Source: Dromaius novaehollandiae
Lineage: Eukaryota; Chordata; Aves; Casuariiformes; Dromaiidae
NCBI RefSeq assembly: GCF_036370855.1
Contig: NC_088099.1
Span: 76,177,218-76,241,217 of the forward strand
DNA: 64,000 nucleotides
Direction: 5' to 3'
The notes beneath the pieces were generated by a model that was given only the letters and a program-made list of their open reading frames with translations, did not search any database and was not told the origin of the DNA. The stretch's first letter is position 1; each line of letters opens with the position of its first letter. Of the stretch, positions 13,201 through 24,644 are shown piece after piece. Made by a program: the position numbers and the translations under genes.

Positions 13201-16200
13201 TCTCTGCTTCTAGGCAGGAAAAATATTGCTGGAGAAGAACAGCTGATATTACCCATCTGTTCTGGTAGATTATCTGAAGTAAGGAATGGCAGATGCAGGC
13301 CGGGTAGGAAAAAAGTGCCGTCTAATCTCTGCATAGTCACTGAAAAGGGCTTAGCATTTCAAGTAGTTGAGGAAAAATTGACTAATCTCAACTTCCTGTA
13401 GTGCAGAAAAGGAAATTTATTTATCTAATTATACCTCCAAATACAGCTCTGCAAAAAACACTGATAGTTTGGAAAAGTGAACTGAAAAATAACTTGAACC
13501 AAGTCATTTTACAGAAATAAGAGTTTATGCTTGTGTAATATTTTCTGCAATATAATACTTACAATAAAATTTGGAGAGTTTAGATTTAACCCTAAACTTA
13601 CTAAAATAATAGGTGGCACTGAAAGAAGAATAAACTTAATAAACAAATGTAATTTGAGAGTATCTGAATTACACAGCTGTTATCTCTGTTCTCTAAAACT
13701 AGACATCAAAAAAGGGATCAGAATGTAACAGAATAAAGAGATTGAGAAAAGAAAAGTCACTGGAGCATAACATTTTTCAGGCAGAAGAAAACAGAATTAT
13801 ACTAACTGACTTGACCATGGGCTGTATCAGAGATAACTTCCTAAAAGAGAGGAAGATATATATTCTATTTGAAAAGGTTCACAGGATTTTGTTCCTTTAT
13901 GTATTTGGAGATTATTGGTATATACTGATAGGAAGTGAATGGACAGTATGACTGGATAGAAACAAATATAGCCTAATCACTATTCAGGAATTGAAGATGA
14001 CACTGTCACAGAAATCCAGATGATTGATAAATTAATCTCACTCTCAAAACTTCATTAACTCAATTTTCAGGTCTGCTGGATGCATTAAACCTGTGATGCT
14101 TTCTAGACTGTCAATCTCAGCAAAGAGCAAGCTACAAAAAAGTAGAAAAAGAAGAGTTAACATAATATCAATGGTGACAAGGAATGGTTTAGTAAGGAGA
14201 ATGCCATAAAAACTAAGGTTAAGTAAAGAAGATCTGTAAGTAGGTTTTACAGTTTGTGTTATGTTTCAGATTTTAAATTCCAGATGTCAAGATGTGTGTA
14301 TGCACTATTGATGTATTCACTATATCAGATGAACTGGTACTGAATGGGAAACTGCAGCAGTGGGAGCAGATGCTAAAGATGTATGCATAATCTGAAGTTT
14401 CAAAATTACTTCACCTAGATGCTCCATTCTGCAGGGTACCAATATTCATCCTCTGGAATCTTTTTGTGATGGAGACTTTCAGCAATCCGTTAGCATGAAC
14501 AAGTATAGTTTAAAGAGTTCACTAAAGGATTAATGAAGGTGAAGTTTTAATGAACTGTTTTGAGAAGGTATTAACATTGTTAACTTTTAGAAATACAGTC
14601 TCATTTATTAGGAGCAGATTCAGTGCTTGAGTCAAGTAACACTGAGTAGAAGCTTGCAACTTGTGAATGAAGGCTGAGACTTAACATTCTCCATTCACCA
14701 TATTCTGTTTAACATGTAAGCAAAAAGGACCATTCCTGCTTTTGGTTTGTTATAACATTGCTCAGAGGGCCAAGAGATGGTTGCATTGTGTAGGTAGTTC
14801 TACCTTTTATTTTCTGTTAACAGAGGTTGGAACATAGCAGCATTTGAGATTCTGGAAGGATTTAGTACATCACTGAATAACTGTTAATTGTATGTTCATG
14901 AAGTTTCGAGACAGATGATTTCCTCCTTCAGATTAATTTCTTGTCATTTCCATGTTCCATAACTCAGCAGTCTTCTCCCACTGCCACTGGAGCTTTTGGC
15001 AATGATTATAGGAAACAGTGGTTGCATTTTATTCTTCCTACTCCTTTGTCCATCTTTTTCTTTCCCCTTACTAAACTATGCAGCATAGCCCCACCTTCCA
15101 TGTCTTCCCATTCTAATCCCTTTCTTCAGGGATGCCATGCAGTGAGGGACTAAGCAGAGGGCAATGGAGAAATTCAGTGCAGGAATGAAATTCCCACGGG
15201 GTCAGCTGCAACATGCTTTGAAGCAGGAACAGACATGAAGAGGATGTTAAAGTTTTAAGTCAAAGATGGAGCTCTCTTACATATTTCACAGCACAGCATT
15301 CTCTGTCTTATTTCCTACCCACATCTTCTGCACTGCTTTGCACAGCCTTTTCCCTCTAAAAGCAGCTGCAGTGGCAACATGAACGGGCAATCTGCTATTT
15401 TTTTCTCTTCTGCTGAAAACAGCAGCATAGGAAAGAGAGAATTTTAGGACTTCTCAGCTGAGGAAGCAGTGGAAGAAAGAGGTCTCCTACACATCCTTTA
15501 GCAGGCTGGTGAGCAATCCGAGTAAGTATGAGGATTTTAGGGCACCTAGAATAGGTACCTTTTAAACAGTAAACTTTATTCCACCTTACACTGGCAGTGG
15601 CACATAGCAGTACTCTGCCATAACCATGCAGTATGATACATATTGTCATGCCTGACAGTGGGTAGGCAGATCCAAATCCCTTTGATATTAAACGAAAAAT
15701 AGGAGGTGTGACTCTGCCTAAGAAAATATGTGTAAAATGTGACCTGCTTTACTGCGACAGCTTATCTGCAGCCTGAATCCTTGGTTCTGATTTTGATCAT
15801 TTCTCTTGACAGGCTTGACAGCAGTGATGAAAATTAAGAATATATGTGTGTGTGAGAGAAATTTGTTTATAATAAGAATTAGAAAACAGGAACATTGTGC
15901 AGGTGCTATACATTGAATAGTGTAAAGTGAGCAGACTTTGTGAAGTAATATACTTCAGTAGACTTGGCGTTAATTAATACAGGAAAGATAAGGGAATGGC
16001 TTTATGCTACTCTTGCCTCTAACAGCTTGCCTAATTAACATTTGGCTGCAAAGATCTCTTAGAGGTGGTATAGTAACCAATAGTAACCAGAATGCAGCAC
16101 ACTGAAATCACCAGTTCTGGGTTTACCCAAACCCTGATACAACCTTGCATTACTGCTGAAAGAATGAAAGGTAGTTAGCTCTTTGCTACTCCTTAAGTAC

Positions 16201-18213
16201 CTATGAACCAGTTCTCACAATTGCTGAGCACATTTGAATGGATTCATCTTCAGTGTCCTTACATATCTTCCTAATGACATAAACCTGGCACAGAGCCAGC
16301 ATTTGAGCCCCTGCTTGGCTAATATCCACACTGTTAGAAAACGCACTTGGGCCCAGGCTCAGGCATTGGGCAATCTGCAGAGCATTCTAGGAAAGTTCAA
16401 ACTCACGTATGATTTCTTGTAGGCATTCTTGGAGTATGACTGGATTACAGATGAAGTGTGACATATATATTCAGCTCAGATTCCTCACCAAGTAGCCAGT
16501 ATCGTCATCAAGTTAGATAGGCAAGTCAGCTATAGCCTCCTTCCCATAAGGAAGTTGCATACAGGAGGGGATTGTAGGATAGTAGGATGACAAAACTACC
16601 AAAAGAAACACTGAAATACACCATTTCTGATCCAAGTTCTCTCACAGCAATAGAAACTCATTCAAAAATCAGGGGAAAAGACACTGCCTAAATATATGCT
16701 AAATATTCAGGACTGGAAGGATTAAATACTCACTTAAATATTCATCATTGGAAGGATTTTCCTTCCAATAGTCACTACAGCCATGTCTACACAGGTGAAT
16801 GAAACAATATGAGGGCACATGCTTGAGCATTGGCCTGAGATTATCCATACTGCACCTCTCCCAACTAGCTTTCTCCCAGGTAATGCCTGGACACTGTTTG
16901 ATGGATGGAAGTGCAAAGGGAAATTATCTTAAGGCAGTGAGGACAAAGCCACTCTGTTCTGACAGTAGAGAAAGAGCCATTTGGAAATGAAGTGTGCTGT
17001 GCCATTCGACATCAGCTGACCAAAGGACAGTCCTTGGCCCTGTTTTAGAAGATATAATCTGTAAGTATGCTAGGTTTATCAAAAAAAAAAAAATCCTCTA
17101 AGAATATGTTAGCTGGTGATGAAGATAATGACCTAGCATACTAAAGATTTTACTCAAGAAATAAACTTTATGCTGCAGTTGTCAATGTAACATACACTGT
17201 GTAATGATTAATAGTTAGTAAGAGAAAACACATTTTGCTTTCTTCTTTGCCTACATTAGATTTATTCTACTGCTATGCTATGCACATAAGTCTTAGAGCA
17301 ATTAAAGTTGTGTAAAACTAGTGGCAAACAAGAACTCAACAATGCTTTTAGAATTTTCGCACCACTGTACAGACATGCACCTTCCTATTGCCCTCAGAAA
17401 GGATTATTACATTTACTATCATATTATATGGAATGAAAAGCAAGACTCAGGACTTCTAAATCATCATATGGAATATTTTGGGGCAGGTAATGAATGAGAA
17501 ATAAGAAAATTATTCCAAGTTTTGGCCATACTTATAAAAACAAAAGAATGTTCTAAGTAGATCTGTGAGTAAGAAACAGTTGTTTTAGCATTTCCATTAA
17601 GCTAGCTGCCCTGTTTTTTTTCTAATCATTTAGTATGGAGACAAAATATTCTTTATTTTCATAAAAATGCCCTGATGTCTGCAAACACTAGCATGGCTCT
17701 TATTCCTTAAGCTGTGACTTCACCATACTGTGAATTTTAATACAACCATTATAACTGATTGCTCAGTGCACCCAAGTGCATAATTCTTTTTCTTTTAAAA
17801 GGTTAATTGTAGCATTCTTATCATGAAGATCCCCCTTCTTTATTAACATTACTTTTCTATGAATCTGAAATATTTGATACTATTTTTCATATACCACTGG
17901 TTTTGGAAACTGAAAGCTGCACGGCCTGCTAGAGAGCATTTGGAACCTTATCTGGAAGACTTCAACATACTAGAAGCCAGAACTCGGTGTCTAATATAAT
18001 GCATCCACATAGGCTATCAGTTTAAGCTTCCACACCTTGAATATTACTTGCTGATGTTAGTTAGGTAACCCTACGTAACTCTCAGCTAGAAAAAATTTGA
18101 AAGCTCCTCAATTCCACATACTGCATTCTCTTTTCTTGAAGAGATACAGGTATCTGAGATCGAGATGCTCAGAAGCCTGCACTCTAACAGGGAGTCACTT
18201 AATCCAGCTAGTA
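10300..18213. other. intergenic DNA, no gene recognised
   Basis: This is a long AT-rich stretch with no recognisable exon, RNA gene or young repeat. A GT/AT microsatellite (12430-12473) is listed separately. Open frames are short and lack domains. The sequence around 16.99-17.10 kb has a faint LINE-like flavour that I could not confirm. Confidence 0.55.
12430..12473. repeat. (GT)n/(AT)n microsatellite
   Basis: An alternating GT run with one interruption passes into alternating AT and CA units. Such mixed purine-pyrimidine runs are typical polymorphic microsatellites. Confidence 0.85.
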
Positions 18214-18985
18214 AGAATCCCAGAATCCCAGAATAGCTGAGGTTGGAAGGGACCTCTGGCGATCATCTAGTCCAACCCCCCCTGCTCAAACAGGGTCATT
18301 TAGAGCATGTTGCACAGAATAGCATTCAGGCAGGTTTTGAGTATCTCCAGAGAAGGAGACTGCACTACCTCTCTGGGTAACCTGTTCCAGTGCTATGTCA
18401 CCCTCACAGTAAAGAAGTTTTTCCTCAGGTTCAGATGGAACTTCCTGTGTTTCCTGTAACATTGCCTTTCATCCTGTCACTGGGCACCACTGAAAATAGT
18501 CTGGCCCCATCCTCTTGACACCCTCCCTTAAGATATTTGTACACATTGAGAAGATCTCCTCACAGTCTTCTCTTCTCCAGGCTGAAGAGTCCCAGCTCTC
18601 TCAGCCTTTCCTCAGATGAGACATGCTCCAGGCCCTTCAGCATCTTAATAGCCCTCCACTGGACTCTATCCAGTAGTTCCATGTCTCTCTTGTACTGAGG
18701 AGCCCAGACCTGGACACAGTACTCCAGAGGTGGCCTCACCAGGGCTGAGTAGAGGGGGAGGATCACCTCCCTCCACCTGCTGGCAACGCTCTTCCTAATG
18801 CACCCCAGGATACCATTGGCCTTCTTGGCCACAAGGGCATGGTTAACTTCTTGTCCACCAGGACTCCCAGGTCCTTTTCCATAGAGCTGCTTTCCAGCAG
18901 GTCAGCTCCCAGCCTGTACTGTTGCATGGGGTTTTTCCTCCCTAGGTGCAGGACCCTGCACTTGCCTTTGTTGAACTTCATGAGA
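18214..18985 (-). mobile_element. CR1 LINE, 5'-truncated, - strand
   Basis: This is a CR1 non-LTR retrotransposon copy. Its - strand encodes the C-terminal end of the CR1 ORF2 reverse-transcriptase protein. One frame (18560-18832) contains the typical stretches [20 protein letters not shown] and [18 protein letters not shown] second, overlapping frame (within 18763-19023) carries the preceding part with [13 protein letters not shown] and [12 protein letters not shown], so the reading frame is broken by a frameshift and the copy is dead. The 3' UTR follows, with the well-known CR1 segment whose + strand reads GGTTGGAAGGGACCTCTGG near 18241-18259. The element ends at 18214 in a tandem AGAATCCC-like octamer tail. 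The usual family is about 4.5 kb, so this about 0.77-kb copy is 5'-truncated, as most CR1 copies are. Confidence 0.95.
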
Positions 18986-18989
18986 AAAC

Positions 18990-20441
18990 ACAGAAGTGTT
19001 TTAAATAGCACCCTTCTCAGCATCTAGTCATCTAACTCTGGGCTGCAAGGATGAAGATTTCATTGACCTGAAACCTTCTAACCTTTTATAAGTGCCTAAG
19101 CCCTTTCTTTAACAAAAAAAACAGCTCGTTCTTTCAAAGGACAGGAAAAGGACTATGTTGTGCATTCTCTTTTATTCAAAACCTCATTCATCACAATGAT
19201 TTTTATAGTACTTACAAGAAAGCTGGAATACCAGAAGTTCAGTTCCCTGCCCTGGCTGTAAGGGTTTAATTCATCTCTCTCACTTCCCACGAAGGTGATT
19301 TAACTACTCACCTAGAGAACATTCTCTTTGGCCCAATAGGTATTTAATTGTTCTCTGCAAAGTGAAACAGCAAGAAAGATAGACAAAAGGGAGTAAGATG
19401 ATACCATCCCAGAATAGTTTATAGCAAGGATGCACAGCTAAACTGAGTGGGAGAGCTAGTGAAAGAACCTGACAACCAGAGCTGTGTTCCTACTGCTACT
19501 GGGACAAATCTGTTTTGCTTCATTTTTGTCCAGAGATAGGGGATTTGCTTTCCGAAAGCAATGTATCTGGGGAACACTAAAACCAATTTTTTAATTACTT
19601 TCATGTCCAGCTGTTTAGTCCCCCTACATAGGTGTCTGACAACACCCTGCTGTAATACCACTTGCTCTGATGACAACCTCTGAAGTTCTCTTATCCCTTT
19701 TGCAATCCCTCTGGCTACCGGAATCCATACCAGTCCTTACCACTCAGCTGTTCAACCTCCATACCCTACTTTCCAACTGCATGCTACCACTTCAGCATTT
19801 CCAAACCCCAGTGGTCCTTTATTCGTCTCTACTACATGCTCCTACTTACTTAGTCTCCTCTTCCATTTTACACAACCTCTTGGCTTACTTCACCAAGCCA
19901 GGACTCCAAGTTTCTTCACCCTTTCCACCTTCCTCCCATTTTCTACTGATACTGTGCTCTTTATCTCTCAAGCCTTCTGTCCCACAGCCCCATGAAGAAG
20001 TGAAAGTGTAAGGATGGACCCAGTTGCTACACAGGATTTTGCTGATATTTGTAGGAATCAGTAGCTACTCTACTTGAGAGGGAAACTTACAGATCCAGGA
20101 ACAACTTACTGAAGGATAACAAGTTACCATGCTGCTCCATGGTAATTTCCCCGATCACATTATTACCTGATGGTAATAATGGAAAATCCAACTGGTGAAT
20201 AGCACTGAGGCTTTGGCAAGGGTTGGATGCTGGCCTACTCAAGTCCTACACTGAGACTGAGGAGCTGTTTTGAAGAAAACTCCACAGCATACAGGGAACA
20301 ATGTTAGAAACTGAGGACATTCTCTATACCAGTTACTAAGCTCCCCCTCAAGTCTGCATTGATTTTCTGCAGTATAATTCATTCTGTTTTGACCCTGATA
20401 GCAGCCTCAGTCTGAGCCAGGAAGCTCTGCTGAACTCCTGT
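18990..20441. other. intergenic DNA, nothing recognised
   Basis: No recognisable gene or repeat. A C/T-rich stretch at about 19670-20010 gives a 113-codon open frame rich in L, S and P. That composition follows from the pyrimidine bias, and no domain is visible. Confidence 0.55.
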
Positions 20442-20690
20442 GTCATTTCCAGTAGTTCATGTCTGTAATCCCAGCCAGCTGGGAGCCTGAAAATGAGTAT
20501 CTTCAACTCAAGAGCTCTGGGCTCCAGCAATGTTCTAGACTGACTGGGTGTCCACCCTAAATTTGGTATCAGTAGCCTGACATCACCAGCTTCCCTGAGG
20601 AGCTGTGACCCAGCCCAGGTTGGAAAGAGTGCAGATATACTGCTACTAATCTCACAGTCCAGCCCCAACTTGCATGCTTCTTTAAAGCTC
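20442..20690 (+). pseudogene. 7SL (SRP) RNA-like retropseudogene
   Basis: The block resembles vertebrate 7SL RNA, the RNA of the signal recognition particle, in order along most of its length. Near the 5' end is TGTAATCCCAG (20464-20474), the Alu-domain motif. Next come GAGCTCTGGGCT (20511-20522) and GGGTGTCCACCCTAAATTTGG (20547-20567), matching the region around the 7SL GGGTGTCCGCACTAAGTTCGG. Then GAGGAGCTGTGACCC and GCCCAGGTTGGAAAG (about 20597-20625) match the S-domain. Near the 3' end CAGTCCAGCCCC resembles the 3' Alu-domain. It is about 250 nt against about 300 for 7SL, with roughly 17 bases missing in the S-domain and many substitutions, so it is a decayed copy. No poly(A) tail or target duplication remains. 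This is recognition by eye, not an alignment search. Confidence 0.7.
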
Positions 20691-22658
20691 ACAGAAGCTC
20701 TGTAAGTGCAGAAAGTTCACCAGACAACTCCCCCTTCTTGACTTCCATTATGTAAACTGGTGAAAACAGGTACCACACTTGATCTTAGCATGCCACTTCT
20801 TCTCTCTTCTGCTCATTATCAGAGGCAGGATTGAAAGGAGAAAATAGAACAATTTGCAGAAACTAAAACAATTCTGGTGGAACAGTGAGAAGAATGATGT
20901 AGATTGTCATTAAGGAGCTACAGGGAAAAGGAGTGGCTTAAGGGAGTGTGAAATGGTTTGCTGGATTGATCCAAATTATCAGTGTAGCTGTACACTGAAT
21001 GTACTTCCAGTACTAGTTAGCAGCCTAGCTCTGAGGAACTAGGTTTTTTTTTACTTAGGCAGCTGAAATGGCAGTTAGTGACAACTTCCACATCTAGCAC
21101 TATGCAATAACATTTTTTCCACATTTAAATTCATGATTTCATGATAACTAAAAAAACCTCCACCATTTTGAAAGTTCTCTTGCCAATGAATTCCATTAGA
21201 GAACAATCCATTCTACCATTATATTTTGATGCCAACTATTGATACTGATCACTTTATCTCAACAGGAGAATAAGAATTCTTTTCAGATTCTTCACTAGTT
21301 CTTGCCATCTTGCCAAGATTTTGTTTAGAAAGTATGTGAAACGGCCATTCTTATTGTGGAACTATTGGCTACTATCAAAATCTAGCCTCAAATATCACAA
21401 AACTTTTCACATCTTTTGCTGATTGCAGTCTACAGTCTCATTTGCTCAGTTAAGATGAATAGTGTCTTACTCTGTAAGCAATAGCTTCAAAATAATGTAC
21501 TACTTCCATGTGGCTAAGAGTATTTAATTATATCCCTGAATATCAAATACTTCTATGTTGTTATATCTCACTTTACAAAAATATTATATTTTTTTTCAGA
21601 ATAAATGACATGTTTTAGACACAAAAGAGATTGTGTTCTCTCTCGTATAAAGTCTTACATGCCAATCTGTAGTGAATTTCATAGCTGTCTCCAGAGAGGG
21701 CAGAGACAACTGACTTACCATATATACAGTAAAAAAGGCATAGCAATCTAAGTAGGATTATATACAAGTATCAATTTCTGAAACATGAGGATGGAAATAG
21801 CTGAAGAAAACTGCGTCTTGTATGACCTGGAACTCTCAGAAGCCTATATAACTTTGTTAAAGATATGCAGGAACTGACTGCAGATTTATTATAATTTTGT
21901 AAGTCATGTAAGGCATAAAATCCAGATGTTTTTGCTTTCTTTGATCTAAGATGACCAAATGAATACTCGTACTTAAGGACTCTAATTCTTCAGACTCAGC
22001 AATGAGGCTTCAGAAGTATCTAACCAAGGTAAAAGTTAGATTTCCAGCATAACTGCAACACTATCAAATGTAAAGTAAGCAAAAAAATGCAAATACATTT
22101 TATCTGTGCAGTAACTAAAATCTGAGTCTGAATTTTTCAAGTCCTTGGAACAAGGGTAGCAATTACAGGATATACACTGTTTGCTTAGGGAATTATGAGA
22201 AGAGGAAATTCCAGATGCAGTTCACAAATAGAAAACAACCAAAGGCTTCCCACTGTCCCACCAATCTGTTGAGAAATAGGGTGCAGCTGGATCCTAAAGG
22301 CGTTTGGTGATGGCTCTGCTGGCTTGCTTCCTCATGCTGCTGAGGTTTACTCTGCAACCTCTATTCCAGCTCTGTGCAGCTGCCAGTCACATCATGCAGT
22401 CCTGGCATAGGAATTCCACTTGAATTTTTCATATAGTCACAAACAGCTCATGAAACACAAGCTGAGCCTTTCTGTTATAGAAATAGCCTGTATATAGAAC
22501 TATATGGAAGTAGCCTATCTAAAGTTCATTTAATCTGGAAACTGACTGACCCCACCAAAATCTTTTGCAAGCTTTTTTCCCTAAGTTTTCTAAGATTTAA
22601 AAAATGTTTATTTAGCCTTTGTTAATAATAAGAGTTACCAATAATAAGCAGAAAACCT

Positions 22659-22685
22659 TTTGCTTGCACTTCAAGTGCAAGCAAA
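22659..22685. repeat. 27-bp perfect odd palindrome
   Basis: The 13-bp arms TTTGCTTGCACTT (22659-22671) and AAGTGCAAGCAAA (22673-22685) are exact reverse complements around a single C at 22672. No gene or repeat family explains it. Confidence 0.85.
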
Positions 22686-24622
22686 CTTCCTGGTAAACTT
22701 TCAAATATTCTTTATTTCACCTTAAAATATATCAGATGCTCTGCAGCTATCAGACTTCTCTTGGATTGTAGGTAGTGTTTGTATTTTCAATCACAGGCTC
22801 AAGGCAGCATCAACCTTTAATTCATAGAAATCGTCAGCTCTCAAGATAACACACAGTCCAGTTCTCAGCTTCCAGAAGTTTCCTGGCTATCCCATCTAGT
22901 CAGGCAGAGATGCTTGCTCTTGCAAATACTCTGGTTATATTGCAAATTTTAGCTCAAGTATTGTATGACAGATAAGTAAAATTCAAAATTATCTGAAGCT
23001 GATTATCAACATTCAGATAGGTTGTTATCTTTATATAGGCATTAAATCACTTGCACAGCACCTATATAGAATCTTAGTAAAATTCAGAAGTGCACAGAAA
23101 AGTCAAATTTCAAGAGCTTTTGCAGAAGCAATTAGAAAAAAAACTTGACATTTATGTCATAGTCTTTCTTGAAAAGACAGTTAATATGTGGACAAAAGTA
23201 GATTATTTTCTGTACATCAGCAGGATTTTGTAATCTTATAGGTATTTTGTGAAGACTGAGAACAGATTTTATGGCTGCACAGTAATGTCCTACCTGAAAA
23301 ATTAACCATAGGAAAAATCTGGCTCAACTATGATATTGTCATAATGAAGGGAGATTTTTTAAACTATAGTGGCAATTGCAGGAAATGTTCTTCTAAAACT
23401 CTGAAGGGGCAAAACACCCCAAAATCAAGCTATCAAGTTCTGCTTGAAAAGTTTTAATATCATTTTTCAAGTGCTTAAAAGAAAGGCTGTGCTTCTCTGT
23501 CTCCCTCTCAAAGTGTCATGATAAGACTTTAAAGATATGATAATAAACATATTTCTGCATTTGAGTCTAACAGAAGCAACTGAAGAAATTAAAGGGTGAG
23601 TGAGGAAAACTTTAAGAAAGAAGAGAATAACCCAGGAAGAAACAATCCAGGCAAATGGAAAAGGAAATGTCTATGTAGAGTGCATGCGGCTAGTTTTGTG
23701 TAATCCAGGCCCTGCACAAGCAGATCTTTTGAGAATATATCTACTTATTTGTTGCAATCTGATTAATTATGAATACAACACAGGCATTTTCATAATTAGC
23801 ATCTCACTCTATTAGCAAGAGTCATTAAAGAAGTGTTGTGCTGAACTGTGAAACTTCCTTCTTAAAGTAAAAGAGAACTTCCATTTCAGATATATTTTTC
23901 ATCATGACTGATAAATGCTAGTCCACTAGAAAATGTTCATTTCTGTAAGGACTGAATCCTTGTGGTTTCCTTTTTGCTGGAGCTTAGGTTAAGGTAGTTA
24001 GTTCAAATTCAAAAATGATTTGGCTACAGCTGTCACATATTTGCATTTGCATCAACTGGACTTTTGGAGTCACTGATTTGAATGGAATCATGATGATCAG
24101 ACCTAATAGAACAACTCTTCAAAGATAAATTAATAAAACTATGCTACCTGGTTCTACATTATAAGATGATTAATAAAGGTGCATAAGCTAAGAGTGTTTT
24201 AAAAATTCCTAATAGTGCACTGTTCCTTTCCTGCTATTGCCTTAGAAACAAAGTGCAAATTTTAGAAGTTATGCCATTTACTTATTGTGGGTTCATACCC
24301 TGTTCCATGTTACTAATAAACACACAATAAATAAATAAAACAAATGTTCAGACTGATATCACTCAGTATTTAATGCTGGCTTGTGAGTATCAGTAGGTAA
24401 GCCTTCTTCCCAGTTCCCCTCTGTCCTCTATACCTCTCAGGCACTTCAGCCAGAGAATAATAGCAAAGCACCACTGTCACAGTTCTTTACCCTGCATCAC
24501 ATTTTCATCATCTTCTTCCTGGAAACACAGCTCCCTGCAGAAGAAAACACAGCAAAGCTCCCTGGAGAGAAGGAACACCTTTTAGATACAGAAAACACAA
24601 CCATAGGGAACCTTTATTGTCT

Positions 24623-24644
24623 TCTGAGAGTACTCTGAGAGTAC
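24623..24644. repeat. 11-bp unit tandem duplication
   Basis: TCTGAGAGTAC is present twice in direct tandem with no mismatch. It is a small local duplication. Confidence 0.85.

Noticed and set aside
16870..17170. Possible very old CR1-like fragment
   Set aside because: A few words resemble the CR1 family (CCTTGGCCCTGTTTTAGAAG), but the order and extent could not be supported.
18560..19023. Two - strand open frames that look protein-coding
   Set aside because: They are the C-terminal end of the CR1 ORF2 protein in two frames, so they were annotated as a dead LINE and not as a host gene.
19670..20011. 113-codon + strand open frame rich in L, S and P
   Set aside because: The region is pyrimidine-biased, which by itself gives L/S/P-rich translation. 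No domain or splice context supports a gene.
20442..20690. Primate Alu contamination as the source of the 7SL-like block
   Set aside because: The block contains 7SL S-domain-like sequence that Alu lacks, has no dimer or A-rich linker, and is far too diverged for recent contamination.
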